Shown piece after piece: positions 24,817-32,782 of a DNA stretch of 55,765 nt. The number at the start of each line of letters is the position of its first letter. The stretch's first letter is position 1. The notes under the pieces were generated by a model. It was not told the DNA's origin. It did no database searches and saw only the letters and a program-made list of their open reading frames with translations. Both the position numbers and the translations under genes were made by a program. The DNA is from Symploca sp. SIO1C2 (GTDB lineage: Bacteria; Cyanobacteriota; Cyanobacteriia; Cyanobacteriales; Coleofasciculaceae): NCBI GenBank assembly GCA_010672925.1, contig JAAHFP010000002.1:712922-768686 (forward strand), given 5' to 3'.

Positions 24817-25734
24817 CTACTTATCTGATTGTTTCAAATACCGTCGATGATCTTCCCATTTCTTCAACAAAATTTCTGGGAATGGTAATTCTCCCTTAAG
24901 CTGCTGCAATAGCTCATCTTGAGGAAACTGACGCAATACCGCAAACCAATCGAGTAACTCACTGGTACTTACCTTTTTCCCCGACTTACCCTTCTCCATA
25001 TTCTGCCGCAATTCCCTAAAACGGTTTACCGCTGCTTCTACTACCTCAGGGGAAGATTGGGGAAAGTGAGCATTAACAATTTCCGTTAATTGGGAATAAG
25101 GAAACTCTATGTAATAAAACAGACAACGGCGCAGAAAGGCATCCGGTAAATCCTTTTCATCATTACTGGTAACAAAAACAATAGGAGAATACTTGGCCTC
25201 TACTTCCCTTCCCGTCTCCTCAATCGTGAATTTCTGTTCATCAAGTTCCCGCAACAAATCATTAGGGAAGTCAATATCCGCCTTATCGATTTCATCAATT
25301 AACACTACTGTACGCTGCGATTGCTCAAAAGCTCTTCCCAAGGGTCCCATATCGATATAATTATCTAAATTATCTACCTGAGATTGGCTCTTTTCCCCCA
25401 TCCGCACCAATTGAGTATCGTGTAACCGTCTAACAGCATCGTAGGTATAGAGTCCATCCCTAGCCCTACTAGTAGACTTGATATACCAAGGCTGATAAGG
25501 CAATCCCAATTCCTGTGCCACCGCTTGGGCTAAGCGAGTTTTACCACATCCCGGTTCCCCTTTGAGTAACAGGGGACGTTTTTCCAGAAAGATGGCGAGG
25601 TTGACAGCCTTAATCAGTTCCGGTGATGGTAAGTAAGGGGCAAGTCCTTTCTGCTGAGACTCCTCCGATGAAATGGGCTTACCGGTATAAAACTGCTTAC
25701 CACTGGTAGCGAGTACCCTAGTTAAATCAGCCAT
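24817..25734 (-). CDS. MoxR-type AAA+ ATPase
   Basis: ATG at 25734 gives 305 aa. Walker A GEPGCGKT (59-66), Walker B VVLIDEIDKAD, sensor/arginine region FVTSNDEKDLPDAFLRRC. The family pattern LLLKGEPGCGKTRLAQAVA and the pore-region loop after PWYIKSTSRA are clear. MoxR ATPases work with vWA proteins in assembling or remodelling partner complexes. The start overlaps the end of the preceding inactive-STAND gene by 13 bp, indicating tight coupling. Confidence 0.92.
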   Translation of the reverse strand: MADLTRVLATSGKQFYTGKPISSEESQQKGLAPYLPSPELIKAVNLAIFLEKRPLLLKGEPGCGKTRLAQAVAQELGLPYQPWYIKSTSRARDGLYTYDAVRRLHDTQLVRMGEKSQSQVDNLDNYIDMGPLGRAFEQSQRTVVLIDEIDKADIDFPNDLLRELDEQKFTIEETGREVEAKYSPIVFVTSNDEKDLPDAFLRRCLFYYIEFPYSQLTEIVNAHFPQSSPEVVEAAVNRFRELRQNMEKGKSGKKVSTSELLDWFAVLRQFPQDELLQQLKGELPFPEILLKKWEDHRRYLKQSDK

Positions 25735-26552
25735 CTTGCTAAATCTCCTTCCCAATCATGACCACAGTAGTCGCAAATTGTTTCATAGACTAATTCAGGA
25801 ATACCTTCAGACTTCTCTAATAAGACTTGGGAAGTTAACTCAGCAGACATCTGCACATCCCTATGTACTATCGCGTCACTAATCCAATCATCCAGAATAT
25901 TGCTTGTAAAAGGACTAACAGGTGGCAAGGGCAAAGGAATTCGGGGATATTCCGGTTGCTGGTATTGCTTTGCTAGGGCAATATTTGACTGATAAACCCT
26001 ACTGCTATTATCGACGAGAAACATTAATAGGTGTTTCTCCTTAGAAGTCCGACAACTTGACTCAACCCTTGCCACGAGAGGTTCCCAGAACTCCTGAAGC
26101 CACTGTTCGAGATACTCTGATGGCATATAGTCTACCGTGTAAAAAATAAAAATAACATCTTGAGTCGAAAAGCGATCGCAAACCTTCTCTATAATTTCAT
26201 TAGGCTGAGTATCTTTGGGCAAACGAAACCGATAGGCAAGTTGTCGCCACAAGTGAGGAAGTCTCATTCCTACACCATTGCTGCTCACATCAATCTTAAT
26301 CGGCGAGATATTTTTCCACTGTCGCTTCAAGCAGCATAAGCGAGTAACTAAAAGTCGCTGTCCACAATTAGATTCACCGTGAACTAGGAAAGCAGCGATT
26401 CGGTGCAAATCAGTCACCTGTTTCACTAACCTTACCTGCTGCTTAAAGTCAATTTTCAACAGCAAATCAAAAAGTAAATCAGGCGGGGTTTCAAGTTTCC
26501 CTCTATTTCTTTTTCCTTCATGAGTAGACACCTTATTATAGCCCACTGACAT
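25722..26552 (-). CDS. Inactive-STAND-like (iSTAND) NTPase-fold protein
   Basis: ATG at 26552 gives 276 aa. The P-loop position reads FLVHGESNCGQRLLVTRL (57-72): Gln replaces the conserved Lys and no Ser/Thr follows, so nucleotide hydrolysis is unlikely. This fits the inactive STAND (iSTAND) group described next to MoxR-vWA systems. A Walker-B-like strand VIFIFYTVDYM and LLMFLVDNSSRV follow. The C-terminal helical part contains DDWISDAIVHRDVQMSAELT. Its role is probably a regulated scaffold between the TIR effector and the MoxR-vWA machine. It begins 27 bp after the TIR stop. Confidence 0.78.
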   Translation of the reverse strand: MSVGYNKVSTHEGKRNRGKLETPPDLLFDLLLKIDFKQQVRLVKQVTDLHRIAAFLVHGESNCGQRLLVTRLCCLKRQWKNISPIKIDVSSNGVGMRLPHLWRQLAYRFRLPKDTQPNEIIEKVCDRFSTQDVIFIFYTVDYMPSEYLEQWLQEFWEPLVARVESSCRTSKEKHLLMFLVDNSSRVYQSNIALAKQYQQPEYPRIPLPLPPVSPFTSNILDDWISDAIVHRDVQMSAELTSQVLLEKSEGIPELVYETICDYCGHDWEGDLARWLI

Positions 26553-26578
26553 GGTGTCAGAATACAACAGTGGGCGAT

Positions 26579-27121
26579 TTAAGGGTCTGTAGATGTTTCA
26601 GTTGCAGCTGCCTTGATTTTTTCTGCAATTTCCAGCAATACCTGATTTCGCTTTGCCTTTGACAAAATATATAGGGGCCTAGAAAGATCATGAGCAGCTT
26701 GATAAGGTTCAATCTCTGAGTCTTTGTACATGCAAGCACTCAAATATACCCAGATGATTGTTAATCCTTCTGCTTCTGCTGCCTTTAGTAGAGGTGGTAA
26801 TTCTTGCTTATCAATAAAATCAGAGTTTAGGAAATTTTGGCTTACCATTAATACAGCTACCTTAGCTGCTGCTAGAGCATTCTCAATTTCCTCTTTCCAT
26901 TTGGCTCCTGGTTTGATTCTGGTATCATCCCAGATATCAATGGTTTTATTCCGTGTCAAAGGCTTGAGCATAATCTGGAATCTTTCCAACCAGACTTTAT
27001 CCTTATGACTATAGCTAATAAAAACCTGGTCACGCTCAATAGAAGACATATTTGGCATTGCCTTTTTTCCTGATTTTACCGGCTCACCTTCAACTGGTGT
27101 CTCAGTTATCGTTATCTCCAT
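26579..27121 (-). CDS. TIR-domain protein (candidate NADase effector)
   Basis: ATG at 27121 gives 180 aa. A short acidic/basic leader (1-28) is followed by a TIR domain: [69 protein letters not shown] places Glu107 at the catalytic position of NAD-cleaving TIR enzymes. Prokaryotic TIR proteins commonly deplete NAD or make signalling nucleotides when a partner senses infection. No membrane segment. First gene of the compact TIR-iSTAND-MoxR run. Confidence 0.9.
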   Translation of the reverse strand: MEITITETPVEGEPVKSGKKAMPNMSSIERDQVFISYSHKDKVWLERFQIMLKPLTRNKTIDIWDDTRIKPGAKWKEEIENALAAAKVAVLMVSQNFLNSDFIDKQELPPLLKAAEAEGLTIIWVYLSACMYKDSEIEPYQAAHDLSRPLYILSKAKRNQVLLEIAEKIKAAATETSTDP

Positions 27122-27168
27122 TTTAATCTGTATAATCAACTGATTTATAGTCAGCTGGCAATCTCAAC

Positions 27169-27594
27169 TTACGTTTGTAGATTAGGTGGTGGATATTCTC
27201 CGTTTGTAATGAGTCGCTCTCGTTCTAGGATGCGTTCTGGTAGGTTAAATTTAAGAATTTTAGCTGTTACACGCCCTTCTGGAGTCAGTGGAATGATCGT
27301 TCCTCCGTCTAGCCGAAAGTGATCTGACCATTCCTGAAGACGGGGATTAAAAAAGGGAGTTAGTTGTTGTGTCTCAGGGTCAATCGAACCGAGGTCAGTT
27401 CCTTTGAAACGGTTACAACAAGGACAGGATAAGGCTAGATTTTCAGCTTCAGTGATGCCATCATGTTTTTCGGCAATAATGTGTTCCATTTCAAAAGCAA
27501 AGAATGAAGCTGTTTGGGGAAATCGGCAATATTCGCATTGCTCTCCGGCACGTTGAGTCACTAGCTGACGTAGTGTGGCTGAAATATAGCTCAT
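27169..27594 (-). CDS. HNH endonuclease
   Basis: 141 aa: two zinc-type pairs CEYC (near residue 20) and CPCC (about 58), and the HNH core FEMEHIIAEKHDGITEAENL with CNRFKGTDLG. The order C..C-H-N-C..C is typical of stand-alone HNH nucleases. It overlaps the stop of the preceding small gene (ATGA at 27591-27594), so the two are translated together. It could belong to the downstream TIR operon (47-bp gap) or form its own two-gene unit. Confidence 0.88.
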   Translation of the reverse strand: MSYISATLRQLVTQRAGEQCEYCRFPQTASFFAFEMEHIIAEKHDGITEAENLALSCPCCNRFKGTDLGSIDPETQQLTPFFNPRLQEWSDHFRLDGGTIIPLTPEGRVTAKILKFNLPERILERERLITNGEYPPPNLQT

Positions 27595-27947
27595 GTTGAT
27601 GTCTGTAAGCGTTTATAGGCATGAGCTTTGGCTAAGCGAACCCAATGCTCTAAGAGGAAGTATCGATCAAGTTCGACTTCTTCCGATTGGGAGAGAGTAC
27701 CAGATTTATTGCGATCAAGCAGTTCCCTCATGCGGGTTTGCAATGCAGGCGTGGGGCGAATGGCGAGAATAACTTCTGGACTAGGTTGACTCGCAAGTAA
27801 TTCAACAATCTGAATTTCGTCTTGATAGGAAATAGTTTCTGTAGGGGTTAATTCCTGAAGTGCGCGATCAAGGACTTCTGAGAAGCGATCTCCCAATTGT
27901 TGTAGCCTTTCACCGAGGTGATCAGGAATTTCTAGGGTGATTTGCAT
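27591..27947 (-). CDS. Small partner of HNH endonuclease, antitoxin-like
   Basis: 118 aa beginning MQITLEIPDHLGERLQQLGD, a strand-helix start like ribbon-helix-helix antitoxins, then a helical body (IQIVELLASQPSPEVILAIR, LLDRNKSGTLSQSEEVELDR). The combination with an overlapping HNH gene recurs in cyanobacteria. A toxin-antitoxin-like relation is inference from layout only. Confidence 0.65.
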   Translation of the reverse strand: MQITLEIPDHLGERLQQLGDRFSEVLDRALQELTPTETISYQDEIQIVELLASQPSPEVILAIRPTPALQTRMRELLDRNKSGTLSQSEEVELDRYFLLEHWVRLAKAHAYKRLQTST

Positions 27948-28015
27948 TAGTGCTGATGTAAGAATAAGAATTACATCGATTGTAACAAGCTTGCGATCGC
28001 ATTCATTATCAATTT

Positions 28016-28162
28016 CCTAGGTTATCGCTTGGGCGGGTTTTGTAGAAAAATTGTCGCCAAATATCTTAAGGGTGACCCTAAACCCGCCCCTACAAATTTA
28101 CGTAAATTTATTCCCAATTACTAATTCTAAATTCCCTAGGTTATCCCTTGGGCGGGTTTTGT
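28016..28162 (+). repeat. Direct-repeat-bounded insertion (CTTGGGCGGGTTTTGT)
   Basis: CCTAGGTTATCGCTTGGGCG (28016-28035) is repeated as CCTAGGTTATCCCTTGGGCG (28136-28155), each followed by GGTTTTGT. Between them lies AAACCCGCCCCTACAAAT, part of a common cyanobacterial GTAGGGGCGGGTTT-type palindromic repeat. The second copy supplies the stop codon of the MuiA-like fragment. Confidence 0.65.
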
Positions 28163-28449
28163 CGTTCTTCTTCTTTGATCAGCATTCGACGGCGAGTACG
28201 GACATCATCAATCCTTGCCTCTGGATAGTCTACACAAAACTCGGCCCGCAAAGATTTATCCGAGAGCACGGGAGCAACCTTCTCCACTCGAATACGCCAC
28301 AACCCTGGGGCTAAGTTAGCTTTACCTCTGCGTTGAACTAAAGCACGGTCTTCTAGTAATGTGACTTGAGAAACCGGTGCATCTAAGGTTAGTTCTTGAA
28401 TTGCCTCTTTTGTCCTTTCCATTGCTTGCATGATTTGCCTTGTCCTCAC
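28141..28449 (-). pseudogene. Truncated MuiA-family gene (DUF4140/DUF4139)
   Basis: 102 aa matching only the N-terminal part of the mucoidy-inhibitor MuiA family: LTLDAPVSQVTLLEDRALVQ, RRGKANLAPGLWRIRVEKVA, DYPEARIDDVRTRRRML. Full proteins are about 500-600 aa. The frame ends NPPKG inside the GGGCGGGTTTTG repeat, so the remainder was lost when the repeat arose or was acquired. No remaining domain is present downstream. Confidence 0.75.
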
Positions 28450-28568
28450 CGAAGTGAATGTATAGCGCTACGCGCAATTCAAAATTTTAAAATAGACCAT
28501 GGCTAGGTTTCAGGCTTTATTAATCTCCTAACCTAAGTGCGTAGTGCTATACCGTATAATCTGAAAAT

Positions 28569-28650
28569 AGAAGCCAGGAGTCAAGAGTCAGAAGTCAGAA
28601 GTAACCAACAACCAACAACAAATAACAAACAACAAATAACAAACAACTAA
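28569..28650 (+). repeat. Heptanucleotide repeats (AGTCAGA, then AACAAAT/AACAAAC)
   Basis: AGTCAGA/AGTCAAG units followed by about five AACAAAT or AACAAAC units, ending at the uppP stop codon. Confidence 0.72.
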
Positions 28651-29618
28651 CTATTTGGTAGCAAATTCATGGAAATCGCCCCTAAAATTACTATCCCAAA
28701 GGCGATACGATACCAAACAAAGACCCAAGTATTCCGATTTTTAAGGTATTCAATAAGCCAAGCGATCGCTAAATAGGAAAATACTGCTGAAGATATTACT
28801 CCGGCAATTAGGGGAACTAATTTAGCATCCCCTAACCCATCGGATAACAACCCGACTAACTCTACCAAACCAGCTAAACTAATAGCAGGGACACCCAGCA
28901 AAAAAGAAAATCGAGCAGCAGTAGCTCTTTCCAAACCCATAAACAAACCAGCAGTGATGGTTGAACCGGAACGGGAAGCACCGGGCATCAGAGCAATTGC
29001 CTGAGCTAATCCCATTAGTATCCCATCTTGACGATCCAAATCTTCAAAACTACGCTTGCGGTTGCCGATTTTTTCTGCAAGTCCGAGTAATAATCCCATA
29101 ACGATCGAAGTGCAAGCGATCGCAGCGGTACTTCTAATGGGAGAATTATCGAAATCGGGAATAAAGGCTTTAATCAACAGTCCAAAGAAAACAATCGGTA
29201 TAGTTCCTAAAATAATTCCCACTGCGATACGGAACTCTTGGGACTGGTAATCAGATGTCCTAATTGCTTTAAAGGCTCCTGTGGTAACATTAGTTAAGTC
29301 TCCCCAAAAATACCACAGCACTGCTGCAATACTGCCCAGCTGAATAACAGCGGTAAAGGCAACTCCGGGATCTCCCCAACCCAAAGCCACTGGTACTACT
29401 TTTAAATGAGCAGTACTGCTAATAGGCAGAAATTCCGTTAATCCCTGCACCAAACCTAAAATTGTAGCCTGAACAATATTAACTTGAGACGTAGTGGTAG
29501 TGGTGGATGCCAGTTGAATTGGCTGGTTGGTCGCGAGGACTTGTAAGGGAGAAGCGAGGAACGCACTGAGGAAACCGGCGCCAAATAAGGCGAATAACTG
29601 ACGTTTTAATACGACCAT
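28647..29618 (-). CDS. uppP: Undecaprenyl-diphosphatase UppP (BacA)
   Basis: A 323-aa polytopic membrane protein. Active-site motifs: LGLVQGLTEFLPISSTAHL and MPGASRSGSTITAGLFMGLER, exactly the BacA/UppP signatures with catalytic Glu and Arg. The first about 45 residues (hydrophobic stretch, then a Thr-rich linker STTTTTSQ) are a cyanobacterial-type N-terminal extension that may act as a signal anchor. It recycles the lipid carrier undecaprenyl phosphate for peptidoglycan and polysaccharide export. Confidence 0.94.
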   Translation of the reverse strand: MVVLKRQLFALFGAGFLSAFLASPLQVLATNQPIQLASTTTTTSQVNIVQATILGLVQGLTEFLPISSTAHLKVVPVALGWGDPGVAFTAVIQLGSIAAVLWYFWGDLTNVTTGAFKAIRTSDYQSQEFRIAVGIILGTIPIVFFGLLIKAFIPDFDNSPIRSTAAIACTSIVMGLLLGLAEKIGNRKRSFEDLDRQDGILMGLAQAIALMPGASRSGSTITAGLFMGLERATAARFSFLLGVPAISLAGLVELVGLLSDGLGDAKLVPLIAGVISSAVFSYLAIAWLIEYLKNRNTWVFVWYRIAFGIVILGAISMNLLPNS

Positions 29619-29805
29619 CCCTATTTTATCTAACTAGATTATTGCTTAACAGTTGCACCTCACAGCCTAACATCCAGCATAATCAATGCCACCCCTTTGG
29701 CCTCTCCTACCCACAGCATACGCTTGTTATACCAACGATATTGGGGTTAAAATGAGGTAAGTTGCCATTATTAACAACTGACCACTGACCAGATAAGACT
29801 TACCT

Positions 29806-30084
29806 ATGCTTCGTAGTTGGCCTCGTAAACCAGATAGGCGTGATCCAGAATATCGTCGAGCTGAAGACCGGATGAACTTCATTGTCCATCTTTTTATTTT
29901 TGGTGCTTTCAACTCTGGTATGTGGTTTGTCCGAACTATAGAATATGCCGATTGGCATTGGGTATATTGGGTAAGCGGTATCTGGGGAGGAATCTTGCTG
30001 GTACACTGGCTTTATGTTTACACGATCGCTAATTATTCCCCTATATCTGGTAAAAAGACTTCAGAAGAATCCTCTCAAGGGTAA
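29806..30084 (+). CDS. 2TM-domain membrane protein
   Basis: 92 aa: a charged start LRSWPRKPDRRDPEYRRAED, two membrane helices (FIVHLFIFGAFNSGMWFV and VYWVSGIWGGILLVHWLYVY), and a Ser/Glu tail. This is the two-transmembrane (2TM) domain family frequent in cyanobacteria; function unknown. Confidence 0.8.
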   Translation: MLRSWPRKPDRRDPEYRRAEDRMNFIVHLFIFGAFNSGMWFVRTIEYADWHWVYWVSGIWGGILLVHWLYVYTIANYSPISGKKTSEESSQG

Positions 30085-30117
30085 ATCAACCTCACTATAG
30101 CGTTTCTGATTTAGGTT

Positions 30118-30158
30118 TTTGGGAATTGGGAATTGGAAATTGGGAATTGGGAATTGGA
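30118..30158 (+). repeat. Heptanucleotide repeat (GGGAATT)
   Basis: Five to six units, one with GGAAATT, between the 2TM gene and the DUF3181 gene. The rest of this 196-bp gap shows nothing I can identify. Confidence 0.75.
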
Positions 30159-30280
30159 GATGTATCTCACAATATAAATCCTAGAAACTGCCTTCAGACG
30201 ACAGATTCAGTAAAGGACAAGGTGATTAATAACAAGGACATCAAACCGTAATTATACCTACCACTTACCTAACACCTATC

Positions 30281-30580
30281 ATGGCAAACACAACACAAGC
30301 AATTGAAAACCTTGCTGCTGAAATTGGCGAAAACATTTACATTGATGTCGCTAAGTGGCGTCTCTACTTAAGGGAAGCTCATCTACATACCACCTTGGCA
30401 GAACAACTCTATCCACTACTTACAGATAATTCCTTGGAAGAGAACCAAATATCACAAATTCTCCAAAATATATCTGTTAAAATTGGTGGTAAGCGGGAAA
30501 TCCCCCTAGCTGATTTGCTACCGACGCAATGTCAGGCGAACTTGATGGATTTGCTTGAGGAATTTCAGCGTAATATTTAA
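30281..30580 (+). CDS. DUF3181 family protein
   Basis: A 99-aa soluble helical protein: MANTTQAIENLAAEIGENIY, IDVAKWRLYLREAHLHTTLA, REIPLADLLPTQC. It matches the cyanobacterial DUF3181 family by pattern and length. Function unknown. No operon partner on this strand except the Uma2 gene 133 bp downstream. Confidence 0.78.
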   Translation: MANTTQAIENLAAEIGENIYIDVAKWRLYLREAHLHTTLAEQLYPLLTDNSLEENQISQILQNISVKIGGKREIPLADLLPTQCQANLMDLLEEFQRNI

Positions 30581-30713
30581 AAGGCAATAAGCGATCGCGT
30601 AATAATTTAAAAACCACACAGGCACATTCTCCCTAGGAGTTCCCGAAGGGTAGAGCACAAAGGAAAAAAAGACTCCATTATTGGTATAATTCCTGGAAAA
30701 GGAGACTAAACCC

Positions 30714-31292
30714 GTGTCTATCACCGTCAATCTCCAGCCGCTACTAGAACTAACCGATGCTCAATTTGAGCAAATTTGTCACAAAAACCGTGACCTTAAA
30801 TTTGAGCGCACTGCTAAGAAAAGTCTTGTTGTTATGTCCCTAACAGGTGGAGATACTGGTGAACGTAATGCTGAACTAAATGGGCAACTTTGGTTATGGA
30901 ATCGCCAGGTTCGCTTAGGTCATCTTTACGACTCCTCTACGGGGTTTCGTTTACCCAATGGTGCGATTAGGTCGCCTGATGCAGCTTGGGTGAGTCAAAC
31001 TCGTTGGGAAACTCTGACACCTGAGCAACGCCAAAAGTGGATACCGCTTTGTCCTGATTTTGTGGTGGAGTTGAAGTCAAGTTCGGATGATATTGAGGAT
31101 TTGCGGCTGAAAATGCAGGAGTATATTGATAATGGGTTACAGTTAGGCTGGTTGATTGATCCAGACACAAAAACAGTGGAGATATATCGAGCTAATCAAC
31201 CGGTTGAATCTTTAGGCAATCCAACGGAGATTTCTGGGGAGGAGCTTATGCCAGGTTTAGTGTTGAGTTTGGCTGGAATTTTGACAGTGTAG
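30714..31292 (+). CDS. Uma2-family putative endonuclease (DUF820)
   Basis: 192 aa with GTG start. The PD-(D/E)XK core is visible: GAIRSPDAAWV (D), CPDFVVELKSSSDD (D...E-x-K). It continues LRLKMQEYIDNGLQLGWLID, the Uma2 hallmark. These proteins are numerous in cyanobacteria; many appear mobile and their biological targets are unknown. Full length. Confidence 0.9.
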   Translation: MSITVNLQPLLELTDAQFEQICHKNRDLKFERTAKKSLVVMSLTGGDTGERNAELNGQLWLWNRQVRLGHLYDSSTGFRLPNGAIRSPDAAWVSQTRWETLTPEQRQKWIPLCPDFVVELKSSSDDIEDLRLKMQEYIDNGLQLGWLIDPDTKTVEIYRANQPVESLGNPTEISGEELMPGLVLSLAGILTV

Positions 31293-31344
31293 GGACGGAC
31301 GGTGATGATATTAGTCTGAGTGCTACAATAATACAGGCACAGTC

Positions 31345-31417
31345 GGGGAATTAGCTCAGTTGGTAGAGCGCTGCGATCGCACCGCAGAGGTCAGGGGTTC
31401 AAGTCCCCTATTCTCCA
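31345..31417 (+). tRNA. tRNA-Ala (anticodon CGC)
   Basis: A 73-nt cloverleaf: acceptor GGGGAAT/ATTCTCC (one G-U), D arm GCTC/GAGC, anticodon stem CTGCG/CGCAG with loop ATCGCAC giving CGC, T arm AGGGG/CCCCT with TTCAAGT. The HIP1 octamer GCGATCGC spans the anticodon stem and loop. Confidence 0.9.
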
Positions 31418-31467
31418 TTTCCAATAACCAGAAACTAAAGTATCATCACAGAATGATAAACACTATA

Positions 31468-32070
31468 TCAAAAATCCAAAAATTCTTCTATAACTAGAGT
31501 TTTATCATCTTCAGATAAATTATAAAATATCTTCCGCAGCAGTTCCGGAGAGCCATTACAGTTAAACCAATCAGTACTCGGATTATCTTGTATTCCCAAA
31601 AAATAGTCTAAACGTTCCTCGATCGCGTTTTTATCTGACTTGTCCAACTGTCCTATGCGTTTCAACCAGTTATGGTCAGAATCCTTCAAGCAATTAGCAT
31701 CAATAGTATATATCTGATGAACACAAGCGTACAATTGCTCCGCAAGACCATTTCTACCTGTTGGGTTGATGGGATAGACTGTTGGTAAACCTTTATTGGT
31801 TTCTTGGGAAATCAAGGGAATTACTGTAAATGTTTGGATGTAGCTAGACTGAACTTGCAATTGATTACTCATCCAAATAATGTAAGGATGACTTCCTCTC
31901 AAGATTCGACTAGGGTTTATTTTTAAAGTACAATTGCTATGATTACACTCGATCAAGCTACCTGGTTCTGGTAAATCGTAAATGTGAACATGACCAGCCC
32001 CACAGCATAAAGAGACACGATGAGGATTAATTTGGTAAATCCACCCTTGCCGAGGTTTTTGTCCAGCCAC
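31468..32070 (-). CDS. MazF/PemK-like toxin of a Panacea-type module
   Basis: 200 aa. The core follows the PemK/MazF pattern: GWIYQINPHRVSLCCG (first strand region), SHPYIIWMSNQL (rP-hhhh), TFTVIPLISQETNKGLPTVY (hVPLTS-like), GLAEQLYACVHQIYTID and LKRIGQL. A Cys/His insert (CCGAGHVH...CNHSNC) may bind metal. MazF-like toxins are sequence-specific RNases. It begins one base after the stop of the Panacea gene, so this is a compact antitoxin-toxin pair. Confidence 0.72.
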   Translation of the reverse strand: MAGQKPRQGWIYQINPHRVSLCCGAGHVHIYDLPEPGSLIECNHSNCTLKINPSRILRGSHPYIIWMSNQLQVQSSYIQTFTVIPLISQETNKGLPTVYPINPTGRNGLAEQLYACVHQIYTIDANCLKDSDHNWLKRIGQLDKSDKNAIEERLDYFLGIQDNPSTDWFNCNGSPELLRKIFYNLSEDDKTLVIEEFLDF

Positions 32071-32071
32071 T

Positions 32072-32557
32072 TTACAGTTCTAACTCACTTACTAATTTGT
32101 CTCTTTCTACAATTAAATTTAGCTTGACTTTTGCTTCGGGTTGATAATTCCCTTTTACTTCAAGCATCGGAGCAGTATTATACACATATTCCCCTAACTG
32201 CTGCAATTTTGCCAAACCAGTCCCAGCCCATTCTCTTCTAATGTTGTCCAGCATAAATTGTAGCCCTACAGGTATCTCGATATCCTCCTTTGTATCTGCT
32301 GCAACACCTAGTCGAATGAAAGTGGTATTATTTTCAAATTCTTGACCAATCTCTTTCCCATCCATTTGACTTAGAGCAGTATCGATATCCTCCTGCCAAA
32401 GGCGATGGTGATAGTAGTACCAGTTTAGCTCAGTAAGTTGCTGTTCTGTCCATTTAACAGCATAAAGATCGGCTAAATACAAAAAGTTAATCAGCTGTGT
32501 TTTGGTGATATGCCCTTTTGTTTGATAGACAAAATACTTAATAAGTTGCTTTAACAT
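32072..32557 (-). CDS. Panacea-domain (SocA-like, DUF4065) antitoxin
   Basis: 161 aa starting MLKQLIKYFVYQTKGHITKT, then QLINFLYLADLYAVKWTEQQ and LNWYYYHHRLWQEDIDTALS. This is the Panacea (PanA) fold found in antitoxins that neutralise diverse toxins. The downstream MazF-like gene is its likely toxin. The domain appears complete. Confidence 0.82.
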   Translation of the reverse strand: MLKQLIKYFVYQTKGHITKTQLINFLYLADLYAVKWTEQQLTELNWYYYHHRLWQEDIDTALSQMDGKEIGQEFENNTTFIRLGVAADTKEDIEIPVGLQFMLDNIRREWAGTGLAKLQQLGEYVYNTAPMLEVKGNYQPEAKVKLNLIVERDKLVSELEL

Positions 32558-32782
32558 TGCTTCCCTGGTAACTCATGCCTAGAACATTGTTGAATATTTC
32601 AACAATAGCTCCAGGGGTTCCCGGAGGTGCAAACCCTATTATGTGCGAACCGACCACTCAGCCATGTTTCTCAACTCTGTTACTTTTACTTTCGAGAAGG
32701 GTATTTCTCATAAGTAAATTGGTTAAACCCCTTTATAATTAGTAGTTATCAGAGGTTTGTGAGAAGCTAACTGATTTTTGCT

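Noticed and set aside
26557-26739. Minus-strand 60-aa frame within the TIR gene
   Set aside because: Overlaps the well-supported TIR frame in another phase and shows no domain.
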